Part shown: positions 8,601 through 15,671 of the stretch, one piece after another
How positions within the stretch are numbered: position 1 is the stretch's first letter
How the letters are laid out: each line of letters starts with the position of its first letter
Assembly (NCBI GenBank): GCA_903917235.1
Contig: CAIWZS010000537.1
Span: 1-35,169, forward strand
Reading direction: 5' to 3'
Length of the DNA stretch: 35,169 nt
Origin: an uncultured Planctomycetaceae bacterium
GTDB lineage: Bacteria > Planctomycetota > Planctomycetia > Pirellulales > UBA1268
Program-made: the position numbers and the translations under genes
The notes under the pieces: generated by a model
Seen by the model: only the letters and a program-made list of their open reading frames with translations
Told to the model about the DNA's origin: nothing
The model's database searches: none

Positions 8601-11600
8601 CGGGCAGATCGGTGCGGCGGGCATCGTCATCATGAGCCGGCGACTGGTGCTGTCGACGGTCGTCGTCGCGGCCGTGCTCGCCGCCATGATGACGCTCGCG
8701 ACGGCCGTCCGACACCCCCGCCTGGCCGCCGCGACCTGCCTCGCACTCGCCGTGCTGACGCTGTGGATACCGCCGCCGTTCGTGCCGGCGGCGCGGGCGG
8801 CCCTCTGGTCGGCGCTCGGTGGGGTGTATCTCGCGCGACTGGGCGGCACGCGCGCGGCCGCGTGCTGGGCGCTCGTTGCGACGTGGTCGTTGTGCGGTGC
8901 GGGTGCTGCGGCGCAGGAGCCGGTCGAGCCCGCGTCCGTGCCCGCTGCGGCGACACCCGGACCCGCCGCGGTGCCCGCGACCACGCAGGTGTTCATCACG
9001 CGGAGCGGTCGTGACGAAATGGCCCTCGTGCCGGAGCCGCTCTTTCGGCTGCTCGCCGATTCGGCGTCCTCCGGAGGGGCAGCGCGCGTGGCCGGGTGCC
9101 GCGTGCTCGTGTCCGAGGCCGACGAGTCGTCTCCCTGGAAGATCGTGGTCGACCTCGACAGCGACATCGGCGCGACGCTCGTGCTCGACCAGACGGCCGA
9201 CGGCGGCGCGTGGCTGCCGCCCCGGGAGGCCGACCTTCCGCCCGGAATCCTCGCGCGCGTCGATGGTCGACGGATGCGGCTGACGTCGGCGGTCGCGGGC
9301 CGGCACCGCGTGGCGCTCGAGGTGGTGCCCGCGGTGCGCCGCGAGGGGGGCGTCTCGACGGCCGTGGCCGGCATCCCCGTCGCACCGACGGCCACCGTGC
9401 AGCTGGTGGACGCGCTCGAGGCGCCGGTGCGCACGGCGCCCGGCTCGATCCTCTGCGAACGTGCGGCGGCGGATGGCCCCTTCCTCTCGACCCCCGAGGC
9501 GGCGGCCGGTCTCGGCGAGGCGTCGTTCGACGTCGCCGGAGCGACCCGGGTGCGGATGGTCCGGCCGCTCGATCGACGCGACCGTCTGGCGACCCGCGTG
9601 GAGGTGCAGGACGCCGTCAACGATCTCACGTGGGAGGGGGACGGGTGCCGGCTCGATGCGACGTTCGATGTCGACGGAGGCGGCGCGATCATGCGCTCGC
9701 TGCTCGTGCGGGCTGACGAGCGCCTCGTCGATCTCTCCGGTGAGAGCGGCACGGTGCCCGTCTCGCTCGAGCCGCTCGAGGCGGGCCGGTGGCTCGTCCG
9801 CTTTCCCGAGCCGCTGCGCGGGCGGGTCGTCCTCCGGGTCCGGGCCCGTATGCCGCTGGCCGATCCGGTGGGGATCTTCGACGTCCCGGTCGTCATGCTC
9901 GAGGCGACGGGCGCGGACCGTCCGACGGTACGGCTGTCGTCGGCACAGGAGTTCGACGCGGTGCTCGACGTCCCGGCGACGGCGACGGGTCCCGCCTCCG
10001 ACACGGGCACGCGTCTCCCTCAGCGGGTCACGGTCCGTCGACGCCCGCAGCTGCCGCGCGGCGTGCAGACGCTGTCGGTGGACTTCGCCGCCGACCGGGT
10101 CGGCCTCGCCCTGCGGGCGCAGGTGGAGGCCACCGCGACGGCCCTCGTGCGGCTCTCGCTGCGCGTGCCACCGACCTGCGTGATCGATCGGCTGCGGCTC
10201 ACGGACGAGGACGCCTCGTCCGCCGTCGATCTCGTCTGGTCGCGATCGGCGGATGATCGCGTGACCGCCATCGTGCAGCGGCCGCGGGCCGGACGCTTTC
10301 GTCTCGAGGTGGATGGCCGCGTCCCGTCGGCGCCCGATCCAGAGGGTCCATTGCCGCTGCTCCGCGCGGATGTCGCGGGCGGCGCACCGCTGCTCGTGGC
10401 GTGGCGGGCCGAGCCTCCGGGGAGGCTGCTCGTGCCGGCTTCCTCCGACGCCTCCGCCGAACGCGCGGGCACCCTGGAGATCGCCGACACCGACCCGGTC
10501 GTCGCCTACCGCTACCTTCCGGATCCGGAGGGCGCGCGTCGTGCATCGACACGTGGATCGGGCGAGCGAGGTCCGGACGAGCGCAGGCCGGACGAAGTGG
10601 CGAACGAGCCGCGCGCGGAGGACCGGGGCGCCGACGGGGCGGCGGCCGTGGCATCGCAGGATGCGGACCGCGGCGCACGCGTCGAGGGCATCGAGGTCTT
10701 CATGGCGCTCGACGGGCATGGCCGGGCTCGCGGACTGGCGCGGTTCGACGTCGAGACGACGGAGCCCGTCGTGCGGTTCGTCCTTCCCGCGCAGGCACGT
10801 CCCTACGACGTGCTCGTGGACGGTGTCGAGGCGACCGCCGTGCCGCGCGACTCGGACGTGTGGGAGGTGGCCCTTCACGACGTCGGCTGGCCCAGGTCGG
10901 TGCTCGTGCTGTTCGCGCGGGATTTCGGGGCGCGCGTGGCCACGGGGCAGCCGCTCGAGATCGCGCCGCCCGCGGTGCTGGGCATGCAGGCCCGGGAGGT
11001 CATCTGGACGTTCCGCGCACCGCACGGCTCGACGCTGCGATTCTTCGGCCCGTCCCTGCAGGCCGGCGCGAGTGCCGTGGAGCGTGTGCGGGCGGCGCGG
11101 CGGGAGACGCTGGCGGACCGTTTCGACGAGGCGCTCGGCCGCCTCGGGCCGGAGCGTCACGAGCGGCTCGACGCCCTGGCGAAGGTGCGACGCGAGGGAC
11201 GCGCGCTGCCCCTGGAGAACGCGTGGCAGGACGCCGTGGGATGGCGCGCCGCCACGGAGGAGACCGATCAGGTCGTCGAGGTGGGCGATGCGCCGCTCAC
11301 GGTGCGGGTGGTCCGGTCGACCGAAGCCTCCACACCCGAGCGGGTGATCGCCACGGCCGCCTTGCTGGCCGCCTTCACCCTCGGCTCGCTCGCGCTCGCG
11401 CTCGTTCCCGCGACGCGTTCGGCTCGATCGCGCGCTCGCCGCTCGATGGTGGTGTGGCCTCTCGTCGGGCTCGCGGGCGTCGCGTGGATGGCGCTGCTCG
11501 CGCCGGTGTGGCCCGGCGCCGTCCTGGTCGTCGCGGCGGTCGCGGCGTGGTCGGGCGGGGGCAGGACGCCACGTCGTCCGCTGTCGGGTGTGGGGGCGGG

Positions 11601-11634
11601 AGACAGCACCGCACTCCTGAACACAGCCCGCTGA
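5659..11634 (+). CDS. Giant exported membrane-anchored protein B (modules 2 and 3)
   Basis: Unrecognised protein of about 1991 residues. ATG 5659 is chosen over the much longer upstream frame for three reasons. It has a good ribosome site (AGGGAGG, about 8 bases before), it overlaps the previous stop as ATGA, and it opens directly onto a signal peptide (MRRLRLARAV, then a hydrophobic core to LAAPPP). Module 2 (about 30-985) begins with RYVPMPLAEFDAAVARV, similar in position and pattern to the first motif of protein A. It continues as a beta-rich region. Four hydrophobic segments follow (about 985-1085), the last resembling a second signal peptide ending in GAAAQE. Module 3 (about 1085-1890) begins with ALVPEPLFRLLADS, again the same pattern. 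It carries a highly charged low-complexity linker at about 1625-1678 and ends with two membrane segments (about 1895-1965). The protein reads like a fusion of two proteins of the protein A type. No enzyme motif was seen; a cell-envelope structural or surface role is my inference. Confidence 0.75.
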   Translation: MRRLRLARAVHVAVVATVLPLVALAAPPPQPSLLEFHRVHVPGERIGEVSLGPVRYVPMPLAEFDAAVARVEAARGREPASQPSPLVDTARYDMQIDERGGLVGTLVVTVAAGTTAVSSALPLGAFPAHASIARVIGPGGVDGLVFASTDGRFALRVPEPGASTASFSCRPVVEGAARFRVPLVPALASDIRLRLPADLRPLVSEEAARHAVLRGPDDADADWRIELGPVTDAVLTIRPVDRGLTGVGLWSEHVIRGSETVVEAVIEPAASWSGAAIELDHDPDLVVTAVEVVGSGEPLEFRSTGRGTVSIAVPARLEGRETPLLLSGIAPASGRARRLPLVRPSAQRWVRGGMLVVVDPVLAVTGFDVEESRVVSPQAAQGWPLPSRITSRATESRRSAMFHVEEQGPAAIVTLDVAPRTPALEVARVTTVEISSGAVLGRAACDLRVLDGEVFDVSARIAPGWIIDAVDLVEWPVAGAVEGGVARPPAAGDAVDWRVVRSETESALRVGLAVGATANRGLGLRVSGHRAGIPPGAPFTTADIDMVRFDGELADTAVLDFRTVPDAVVEIAGEPVGWFPVDARLARLVEDGTLRGRIVAGDQAPNRPARVVRRRPPLDARVEARIDVRDETLLETFSLTCRAEAGGIDALVVHFSEPMDEGLEWAVTSPPGIVATARRLDPADARRPGGSLEGVAESWLVECAPPIAGQARIRASRGVPFVGAVPVPLSWVESARRPGGSVIVSASGPARPRVVNRRLRELPADPTGGPPAARAVEFAYGPPTASPDGLAAADVAPAEEIDGRAWAWVERVRCWCHESGATECESTFEIENHGRGEIVLAVPSGRVVEGIAIDGTIVPTDAVGVAGGTLRIALPVSRRRVELFVRTLDRADPTLDIWRVQPVGCTIDVPVLDRRVALLVPPGLEVGPSVAGYRLSDAGSPAWMERLLAARPRSSSQGVDVIEAFPQANAGFREARFVVDAGQIGAAGIVIMSRRLVLSTVVVAAVLAAMMTLATAVRHPRLAAATCLALAVLTLWIPPPFVPAARAALWSALGGVYLARLGGTRAAACWALVATWSLCGAGAAAQEPVEPASVPAAATPGPAAVPATTQVFITRSGRDEMALVPEPLFRLLADSASSGGAARVAGCRVLVSEADESSPWKIVVDLDSDIGATLVLDQTADGGAWLPPREADLPPGILARVDGRRMRLTSAVAGRHRVALEVVPAVRREGGVSTAVAGIPVAPTATVQLVDALEAPVRTAPGSILCERAAADGPFLSTPEAAAGLGEASFDVAGATRVRMVRPLDRRDRLATRVEVQDAVNDLTWEGDGCRLDATFDVDGGGAIMRSLLVRADERLVDLSGESGTVPVSLEPLEAGRWLVRFPEPLRGRVVLRVRARMPLADPVGIFDVPVVMLEATGADRPTVRLSSAQEFDAVLDVPATATGPASDTGTRLPQRVTVRRRPQLPRGVQTLSVDFAADRVGLALRAQVEATATALVRLSLRVPPTCVIDRLRLTDEDASSAVDLVWSRSADDRVTAIVQRPRAGRFRLEVDGRVPSAPDPEGPLPLLRADVAGGAPLLVAWRAEPPGRLLVPASSDASAERAGTLEIADTDPVVAYRYLPDPEGARRASTRGSGERGPDERRPDEVANEPRAEDRGADGAAAVASQDADRGARVEGIEVFMALDGHGRARGLARFDVETTEPVVRFVLPAQARPYDVLVDGVEATAVPRDSDVWEVALHDVGWPRSVLVLFARDFGARVATGQPLEIAPPAVLGMQAREVIWTFRAPHGSTLRFFGPSLQAGASAVERVRAARRETLADRFDEALGRLGPERHERLDALAKVRREGRALPLENAWQDAVGWRAATEETDQVVEVGDAPLTVRVVRSTEASTPERVIATAALLAAFTLGSLALALVPATRSARSRARRSMVVWPLVGLAGVAWMALLAPVWPGAVLVVAAVAAWSGGGRTPRRPLSGVGAGDSTALLNTAR

Positions 11635-11745
11635 CCGCCGCCGGCCCACGGGGCGGCACGAGTCTCCTCGCTGTGGCCGCCCCCCTTCGCCTCGTCGCGT
11701 CTGTTCGCCTCGACGACGCGCGGCGAGGAGCGGCGCGACGGCGTT

Positions 11746-11778
11746 CCGTTTTCACCCGCCCGATCGCGGCGAAAACGG
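11746..11778. repeat. 8-bp inverted repeat between giant gene B and the peptidase gene
   Basis: CCGTTTTC (11746-11753) pairs perfectly with GAAAACGG (11771-11778) across a 17-base loop. These T/A-containing arms stand out in the GC-rich background. It lies 112 bases after the stop of the giant gene and before the peptidase gene. It could end the upstream transcript or act as an operator for the downstream promoter. Confidence 0.35.
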
Positions 11779-11803
11779 TCTGGTTCCCCCGCGGGAGCCC
11801 CGC

Positions 11804-11809
11804 TAGTGT
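11804..11809 (+). promoter_or_regulatory. Candidate -10 element TAGTGT
   Basis: This TANNNT element sits 84 bases before the preferred ATG of the peptidase gene, just after the inverted repeat at 11746-11778. There is no clear -35. Support is only by similarity to the other elements in this window. Confidence 0.25.
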
Positions 11810-11892
11810 CCGTCGCCTCACGGCCAGCGGCGCCCGACGCATGGATCGCGTCGGGCCGGTCGTGGGGCGAGACGCATGGAGGCGATACGGGC

Positions 11893-12924
11893 ATGACGCG
11901 CGCACCCGAACCGCGGACCCGCCGTGACACCGGGCGGTCACGCGTGGTTCCGTCCCGTGGCACCGCGTCGCGGGCCCGATGTGCCGGCGTGCCCACCGCG
12001 ATCCCGCGGCTCGCGGGCCTGACCGCGCTCGTGCTCCTCGTGGCGGCGGGCACCACGGCCACGGCGGCCGGCTACCGCACCGCGAACTTCATCGTCGACG
12101 CGCCGACCGACTCGCTGGCACGCCGCATCGGCGACGCAGCCGAACAGTACCGCCACACGCTCGCGATCGAGTGGCTCGGCAGCCCGCTGCCCCGGTGGAG
12201 CAGGCCATGCCCCATCACGGCGCAGGTCGCGCCGCACCTCGGCGCGGGCGGGGCGACGAGCTTCGTGTTCGATCGCGGTGAGGTCTTCAACTGGACGATG
12301 ACCATCCAGGGCAGCGAGGAGCGGATCCTCGACTCGGTCCTGCCCCACGAGGTGACGCACACGGTCTTCGCGAGCCACTTCCGGCGACCGCTGCCCCGCT
12401 GGGCCGACGAAGGGGCCTGCACGACCGTCGAGCATCCCGTCGAACGCGCGCGTCAGCATCGTCTCCTCATCGAGTTCCTCACGACGGGCCGGGGCATCGC
12501 CTTTCCCGAGATGTTCGCGATGCGGGAGTATCCGGCCGACGTCCTGCCGCTCTACTCGCAGGGCTACTCGCTCGCGCGGTACCTCATCGATCGCGGCGGC
12601 CGGCGCAAGTACGTCACGTTCGTCGCCGAGGGGCTTGCCGGCGACAACTGGTCGGCGGCGTTGCGCCGGCACTACGGCGTGCCCGACGTGGCGCAGATGC
12701 AGACCGTCTGGCTCGACTGGGTGAAGCAGGGCTGTCCTGCGCCTCCCGCGACGCTCGCGGCGGCGACGCCGCAGGCCGCTGACTGGACCGGTCGGGCGCG
12801 GGGCCAGAGCCCCGACGTCGCGGTCGGGGGCGAGACGCCCGTCACGGCGGGCCGACGCTCGATCTATGCGGTCCAGGCCGGCCGCGCCGCCTCGGCGCCG
12901 GGCACGGTCCCGATCCGCCGGTAG
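11893..12924 (+). CDS. Secreted HExxH zinc peptidase, MA-clan type
   Basis: A protein of about 343 residues. After a basic N-terminus it has a hydrophobic signal segment (about residues 38-59, ending near TATAAG). The zinc motif HEVTH (H152, E153, H156) is followed 16 residues later by E173 in the sequence WADEG. This is the HExxH...E pattern of gluzincin-like peptidases of the small MA-clan family often annotated as peptidase MA-like. A later segment (about residues 205-250, with YSQGYSLARYLI and a basic GGRRKYV) is typical of those proteins. The C-terminal 50 residues are Pro/Ala-rich and unlike the rest. ATG 11893 is chosen because GGAGG lies 9-13 bases before it; a GTG at 11806 is the alternative. 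It would act outside the cytoplasm. It may process the giant proteins encoded just upstream, but that is only inferred from proximity. Confidence 0.8.
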   Translation: MTRAPEPRTRRDTGRSRVVPSRGTASRARCAGVPTAIPRLAGLTALVLLVAAGTTATAAGYRTANFIVDAPTDSLARRIGDAAEQYRHTLAIEWLGSPLPRWSRPCPITAQVAPHLGAGGATSFVFDRGEVFNWTMTIQGSEERILDSVLPHEVTHTVFASHFRRPLPRWADEGACTTVEHPVERARQHRLLIEFLTTGRGIAFPEMFAMREYPADVLPLYSQGYSLARYLIDRGGRRKYVTFVAEGLAGDNWSAALRRHYGVPDVAQMQTVWLDWVKQGCPAPPATLAAATPQAADWTGRARGQSPDVAVGGETPVTAGRRSIYAVQAGRAASAPGTVPIRR

Positions 12925-12951
12925 CCCGCAGCCAACGCTCCGCTCCACGCG

Positions 12952-13917
12952 TCAGCCCGGTCGCACCCCGGTGATGAGCAGCGTGATGTGATAGAAGACC
13001 GGCGCGGCGAAGCACATCGAGTCGATGCGGTCGAGCACGCCGCCGTGCCCCACCACGAGCGTGCCGTAGTCCTTGACGCCGCGGTCGCGCTTGATCGCCG
13101 ACATCGTCATCCCGCCGGCGAAGCCCATCACCCCGACGACGAGCCCGGCGAGCGCCGCCTGCCAGGGCTGGAAGGGGGGCGCCGCCCACCAGAGCGCGGC
13201 TGCCAGCAGAGCGGTGCTCGTCGCGCTGCCGAGGAGACCTTCCCACGTCCGGTTCGAGCTCACCGCCGGCGCGACGAGCCGCTGCCCGAGCATCCGGCTC
13301 CAGAGGTACTGCATGCAGTCGGCGAACTGCACGAGCAGGATGAGGAAGAACAGGAGCCGGAAATTCGCGCCACGATCGGCGGTGCCGGCACCGGCGAGCG
13401 GCAGCTGGAGGAGCGCGGGCGCGAACGACAGGCAGTAGACGCAGACGACCAGCCCGGCCTGGATCTTCGCCGTGCGTTCGAGGAACCGCTTGTAGTCCCC
13501 TGCGAAGGCCACCCGCGCGAGCACGAACAGCGTCGCGTAGACCGGCAGGAACACGCTGAAGACGTCGTAGCGATTCAGGCCGACGAGCACGTAGTGCAGC
13601 GGCGTGAACAGAAAGAAGACCCAGAAGAGCGCGCGGTGGTCCCCCTTGCGTGTGGGCGTCAGCGTGATGAATTCGCGGAGCGCCCAGAACGAGACCAGCC
13701 CGAAGAGCACCACCGTCGCCGTCGTGCCGAGCCAGAAGGCGGCCGCGAGCACGGTGCACAGGATCCACCAGCCCCGGAGCCGCAGGTTGAACGTGCGCAC
13801 GGCGGCCGGATCGAGGCCGCGGTCGGGGTGCCGTCGCAGGTACTGGCCTGCCGCGGTGGCGACCGTGAGGAGCGCCAGCACGCTCGTGATGAGGGCGATC
13901 GTGCGCGTGTCGTTCAT
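12952..13917 (-). CDS. cdsA: Phosphatidate cytidylyltransferase
   Basis: Makes CDP-diacylglycerol from phosphatidic acid and CTP in the membrane. The protein is 321 residues with about eight hydrophobic segments. It carries the CdsA signature near the C-terminus: S273, K276-R277-D278, K282-D283, G290-H291-G292-G293, D296-R297 and D299. The usual Pro before GHGG is Val (V289) here. The distribution of membrane segments and the long N-terminal region resemble the YnbB-like subgroup more than classical E. coli CdsA. It lies 106 bases after the PlsC gene, so the enzyme making phosphatidic acid and the one using it are neighbours on the same strand. It converges with the peptidase gene across 27 bases. 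Confidence 0.92.
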   Translation of the reverse strand: MNDTRTIALITSVLALLTVATAAGQYLRRHPDRGLDPAAVRTFNLRLRGWWILCTVLAAAFWLGTTATVVLFGLVSFWALREFITLTPTRKGDHRALFWVFFLFTPLHYVLVGLNRYDVFSVFLPVYATLFVLARVAFAGDYKRFLERTAKIQAGLVVCVYCLSFAPALLQLPLAGAGTADRGANFRLLFFLILLVQFADCMQYLWSRMLGQRLVAPAVSSNRTWEGLLGSATSTALLAAALWWAAPPFQPWQAALAGLVVGVMGFAGGMTMSAIKRDRGVKDYGTLVVGHGGVLDRIDSMCFAAPVFYHITLLITGVRPG

Positions 13918-14023
13918 CGTGGCCTCCGCCTCGTGGGCGAGCCGCCCGCCGCGCCGGGCGCGGGCAACCGGACCGGGGGCCGGCCCGTGGGACGCGTGTC
14001 GGCGGGGAGCACGGCCGGCACGG

Positions 14024-14716
14024 TCACTCCTTGAGCGCCAGCACCGCCTGCCGGGCGCGGGCGAGGAAGTCGAGCTTCGGTTCCCCTCGCTCGAGCCAGA
14101 GGGGAGGGCCGAAGCTGATGCACGACAGGAGCGGCACGGGGAGGAACTCTCCGCGAGGCAGCACCCGGTTGAGGTTGTCGATGTGCACGGGCACCAGCTC
14201 GATGTCGGCGCGTTTCTTCGCCAGATAGTACAGGCCGCTCTTGAACTCGCCGATCTCGCCCGTGACGCTGCGGCTGCCCTCCGGAAACACGATCAGCGAG
14301 TGGGTCGTGCCCGCCTCGCGCAGCATCATGTCGACGGGGCTCTGGTGCACCTTGATGTCGGTGCGATCGATGAGGATCGCGTCGAACACCTCCTGCGCGA
14401 GCCAGCGACGGACGATGCCGCGGGTCCAGTAGTCCTTCGCCGCGACGGGCCGGGTCACCTCCCGCACCGGCTGCGGCAACGACGACCAGACGATGAGCGC
14501 GTCGAGGTGGCTCGTGTGGTTCGCGAAGTACACCCGCTGGCAGGTGTCCGGCTGGCTGGCGATCCAGCGGACGCTCGCTCCCGCCAGGAGCCGCGCCAGC
14601 GCCGCGAGGGACAGGCCGGCCGCCCGGCAGAAGGCGGAGCGGCCCGAGGCCCGCACGACGGGGGCGTCTGGCACTCGGCGGGTCGCGGTGTCGGCCGGGG
14701 AAAGCATCAGGGGCAT
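14024..14716 (-). CDS. plsC: 1-acyl-sn-glycerol-3-phosphate acyltransferase (PlsC/LPLAT)
   Basis: Transfers an acyl chain to lysophosphatidic acid at the inner face of the membrane. At 230 residues it matches the usual length. The family motifs are in order: NHTSHLD (H67 and D72 of the HX4D catalytic pair), FPEGSRS (144-150), and a later VPVHI segment. An RTD segment near 118-120 fits motif II. An in-frame ATG at 14707 is an alternative start three codons later. The gene starts 24 bases after the stop of the hydrolase gene upstream and is followed by cdsA. The three are probably one operon supplying CDP-diacylglycerol. Confidence 0.9.
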   Translation of the reverse strand: MPLMLSPADTATRRVPDAPVVRASGRSAFCRAAGLSLAALARLLAGASVRWIASQPDTCQRVYFANHTSHLDALIVWSSLPQPVREVTRPVAAKDYWTRGIVRRWLAQEVFDAILIDRTDIKVHQSPVDMMLREAGTTHSLIVFPEGSRSVTGEIGEFKSGLYYLAKKRADIELVPVHIDNLNRVLPRGEFLPVPLLSCISFGPPLWLERGEPKLDFLARARQAVLALKE

Positions 14717-14740
14717 CTTTGGCGGCGCCGGGTGGGACGG

Positions 14741-15430
14741 TCAACGTCCGGAAGTCGCGTCGGGCACGAAGGGATTGTGCCGCCGCTCGTGGCCGATCGT
14801 GGTGGTGGGGCCGTGGCCGGGAAGCACGACCGTCTCGTCCGGCAGGCGATACAGGGCGCCGCGGATGCCCGCGGCGAGCGTCGCGGCATCCCCATCGGGA
14901 AAGTCGGTGCGTCCGACGCTCTCGTGGAAGAGCACGTCTCCCCCGAACACCGCGGGCGGACGCCCATCCGGCACCACGAAGACGACGTGCCCCGCCGAGT
15001 GACCCGGCACGAGCCGCACGATGAGGCGGCAGCCGGCGACCTCGAGGACCTCCCCGTCGTCGAGCAGCCGGTCGGCGGCCGGGCTGACGAGCGACAGGCC
15101 GAAGGGGGCCGACAGGTTGCCCACCGGATCGCCGAGCTTCGCCGCGTCGCCACGGCCGATCATGATCGGCACGTCGGGCCACCGCTCCCGCAGCGCCGCG
15201 TTGCCGGCGATGTGGTCGGAGTGGCCGTGGGTCACGAGCAGTGCCGTCGGCACGAGGCCGTGGGCCGCGACCCAGTCGACGATCGCCTCCGGCTCGAAGC
15301 CGGGATCCACGATCGCGCAGTCGGCCGCGCCCTCCCGAAAGAAGACGTAGGTGTTCTGGCCGAAGGGGAGCGATTCGATGCGGACGATCCGCAGGCCGTC
15401 GATGGCGTCGAGTTCGTCGATGGTGGCCAT
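14741..15430 (-). CDS. Metallo-beta-lactamase fold hydrolase, glyoxalase II-like
   Basis: Binuclear metal hydrolase of 229 residues, cytoplasmic. The metal ligands of the family are complete: THGHSDH (H68, H70, D72, H73), PGHSAGH (H144), D165 in FGGDVLF, and H206 in LPGHGP. The segment VGRTDFPDGD after D165 and the C-terminal GHERRHNP are typical of the short glyoxalase II-like proteins (YcbL type). These lack the C-terminal substrate domain of true glyoxalase II. The substrate is likely a thioester, but this cannot be told from sequence. It is the first gene of the group with plsC and cdsA. No -10-like element was found close to its ATG. Confidence 0.88.
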   Translation of the reverse strand: MATIDELDAIDGLRIVRIESLPFGQNTYVFFREGAADCAIVDPGFEPEAIVDWVAAHGLVPTALLVTHGHSDHIAGNAALRERWPDVPIMIGRGDAAKLGDPVGNLSAPFGLSLVSPAADRLLDDGEVLEVAGCRLIVRLVPGHSAGHVVFVVPDGRPPAVFGGDVLFHESVGRTDFPDGDAATLAAGIRGALYRLPDETVVLPGHGPTTTIGHERRHNPFVPDATSGR

Positions 15431-15476
15431 CGCACCGTCTCGGCAAGCGGGTGGGGCGGGGGGAACCGGGCTGGAG

Positions 15477-15495
15477 CGGCGGTTTCAGACCGCCG
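15477..15495. repeat. 7-bp perfect hairpin upstream of the hydrolase gene
   Basis: CGGCGGT (15477-15483), loop TTCAG, ACCGCCG (15489-15495). It lies 47 bases before the ATG of the minus-strand hydrolase and about 120 bases before the DUF1571 promoter, in a 241-base gap between divergent genes. Its role is unclear: a leader hairpin for the hydrolase mRNA, or nothing. Confidence 0.3.
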
Positions 15496-15614
15496 ACTCA
15501 CAGAGGGTGAGCATGGTTGGCTCGCTCTGAAGGGGCAAGTCGGCCCTGTCAACCGGGGACCGCGCGCGTCCGGAACGGCCGCAAACCGGCATGGCGGGGC
15601 GGTCGGGCCGCCGT

Positions 15615-15620
15615 TAGACT
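15615..15620 (+). promoter_or_regulatory. Candidate -10 element TAGACT
   Basis: TAGACT is followed by CCCGCCCC, close to the element before the inositol-monophosphatase gene (1070). It is preceded by a small hairpin (GGCGG-TCGGG-CCGCC, 15598-15612). The ATG of the DUF1571 gene lies 51 bases downstream with its own ribosome site, so this would be a normal leadered transcript. Confidence 0.45.
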
Positions 15621-15671
15621 CCCGCCCCGCTGCGGCGGACCTCGCTTCGATCATTCCCGGAGGGATTCAGG

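Noticed and set aside
8476-11649. 1057-residue open frame on the minus strand, antisense to the giant gene B
   Set aside because: It is an Arg/His/Pro/Gly-rich shadow produced by GC-rich codon use of the real gene. It has no signal peptide, domain or ribosome site.
13914-15446. 510-residue minus-strand frame covering plsC and the hydrolase
   Set aside because: It is a different frame from plsC and the metallo-beta-lactamase gene, which both carry complete catalytic motifs.
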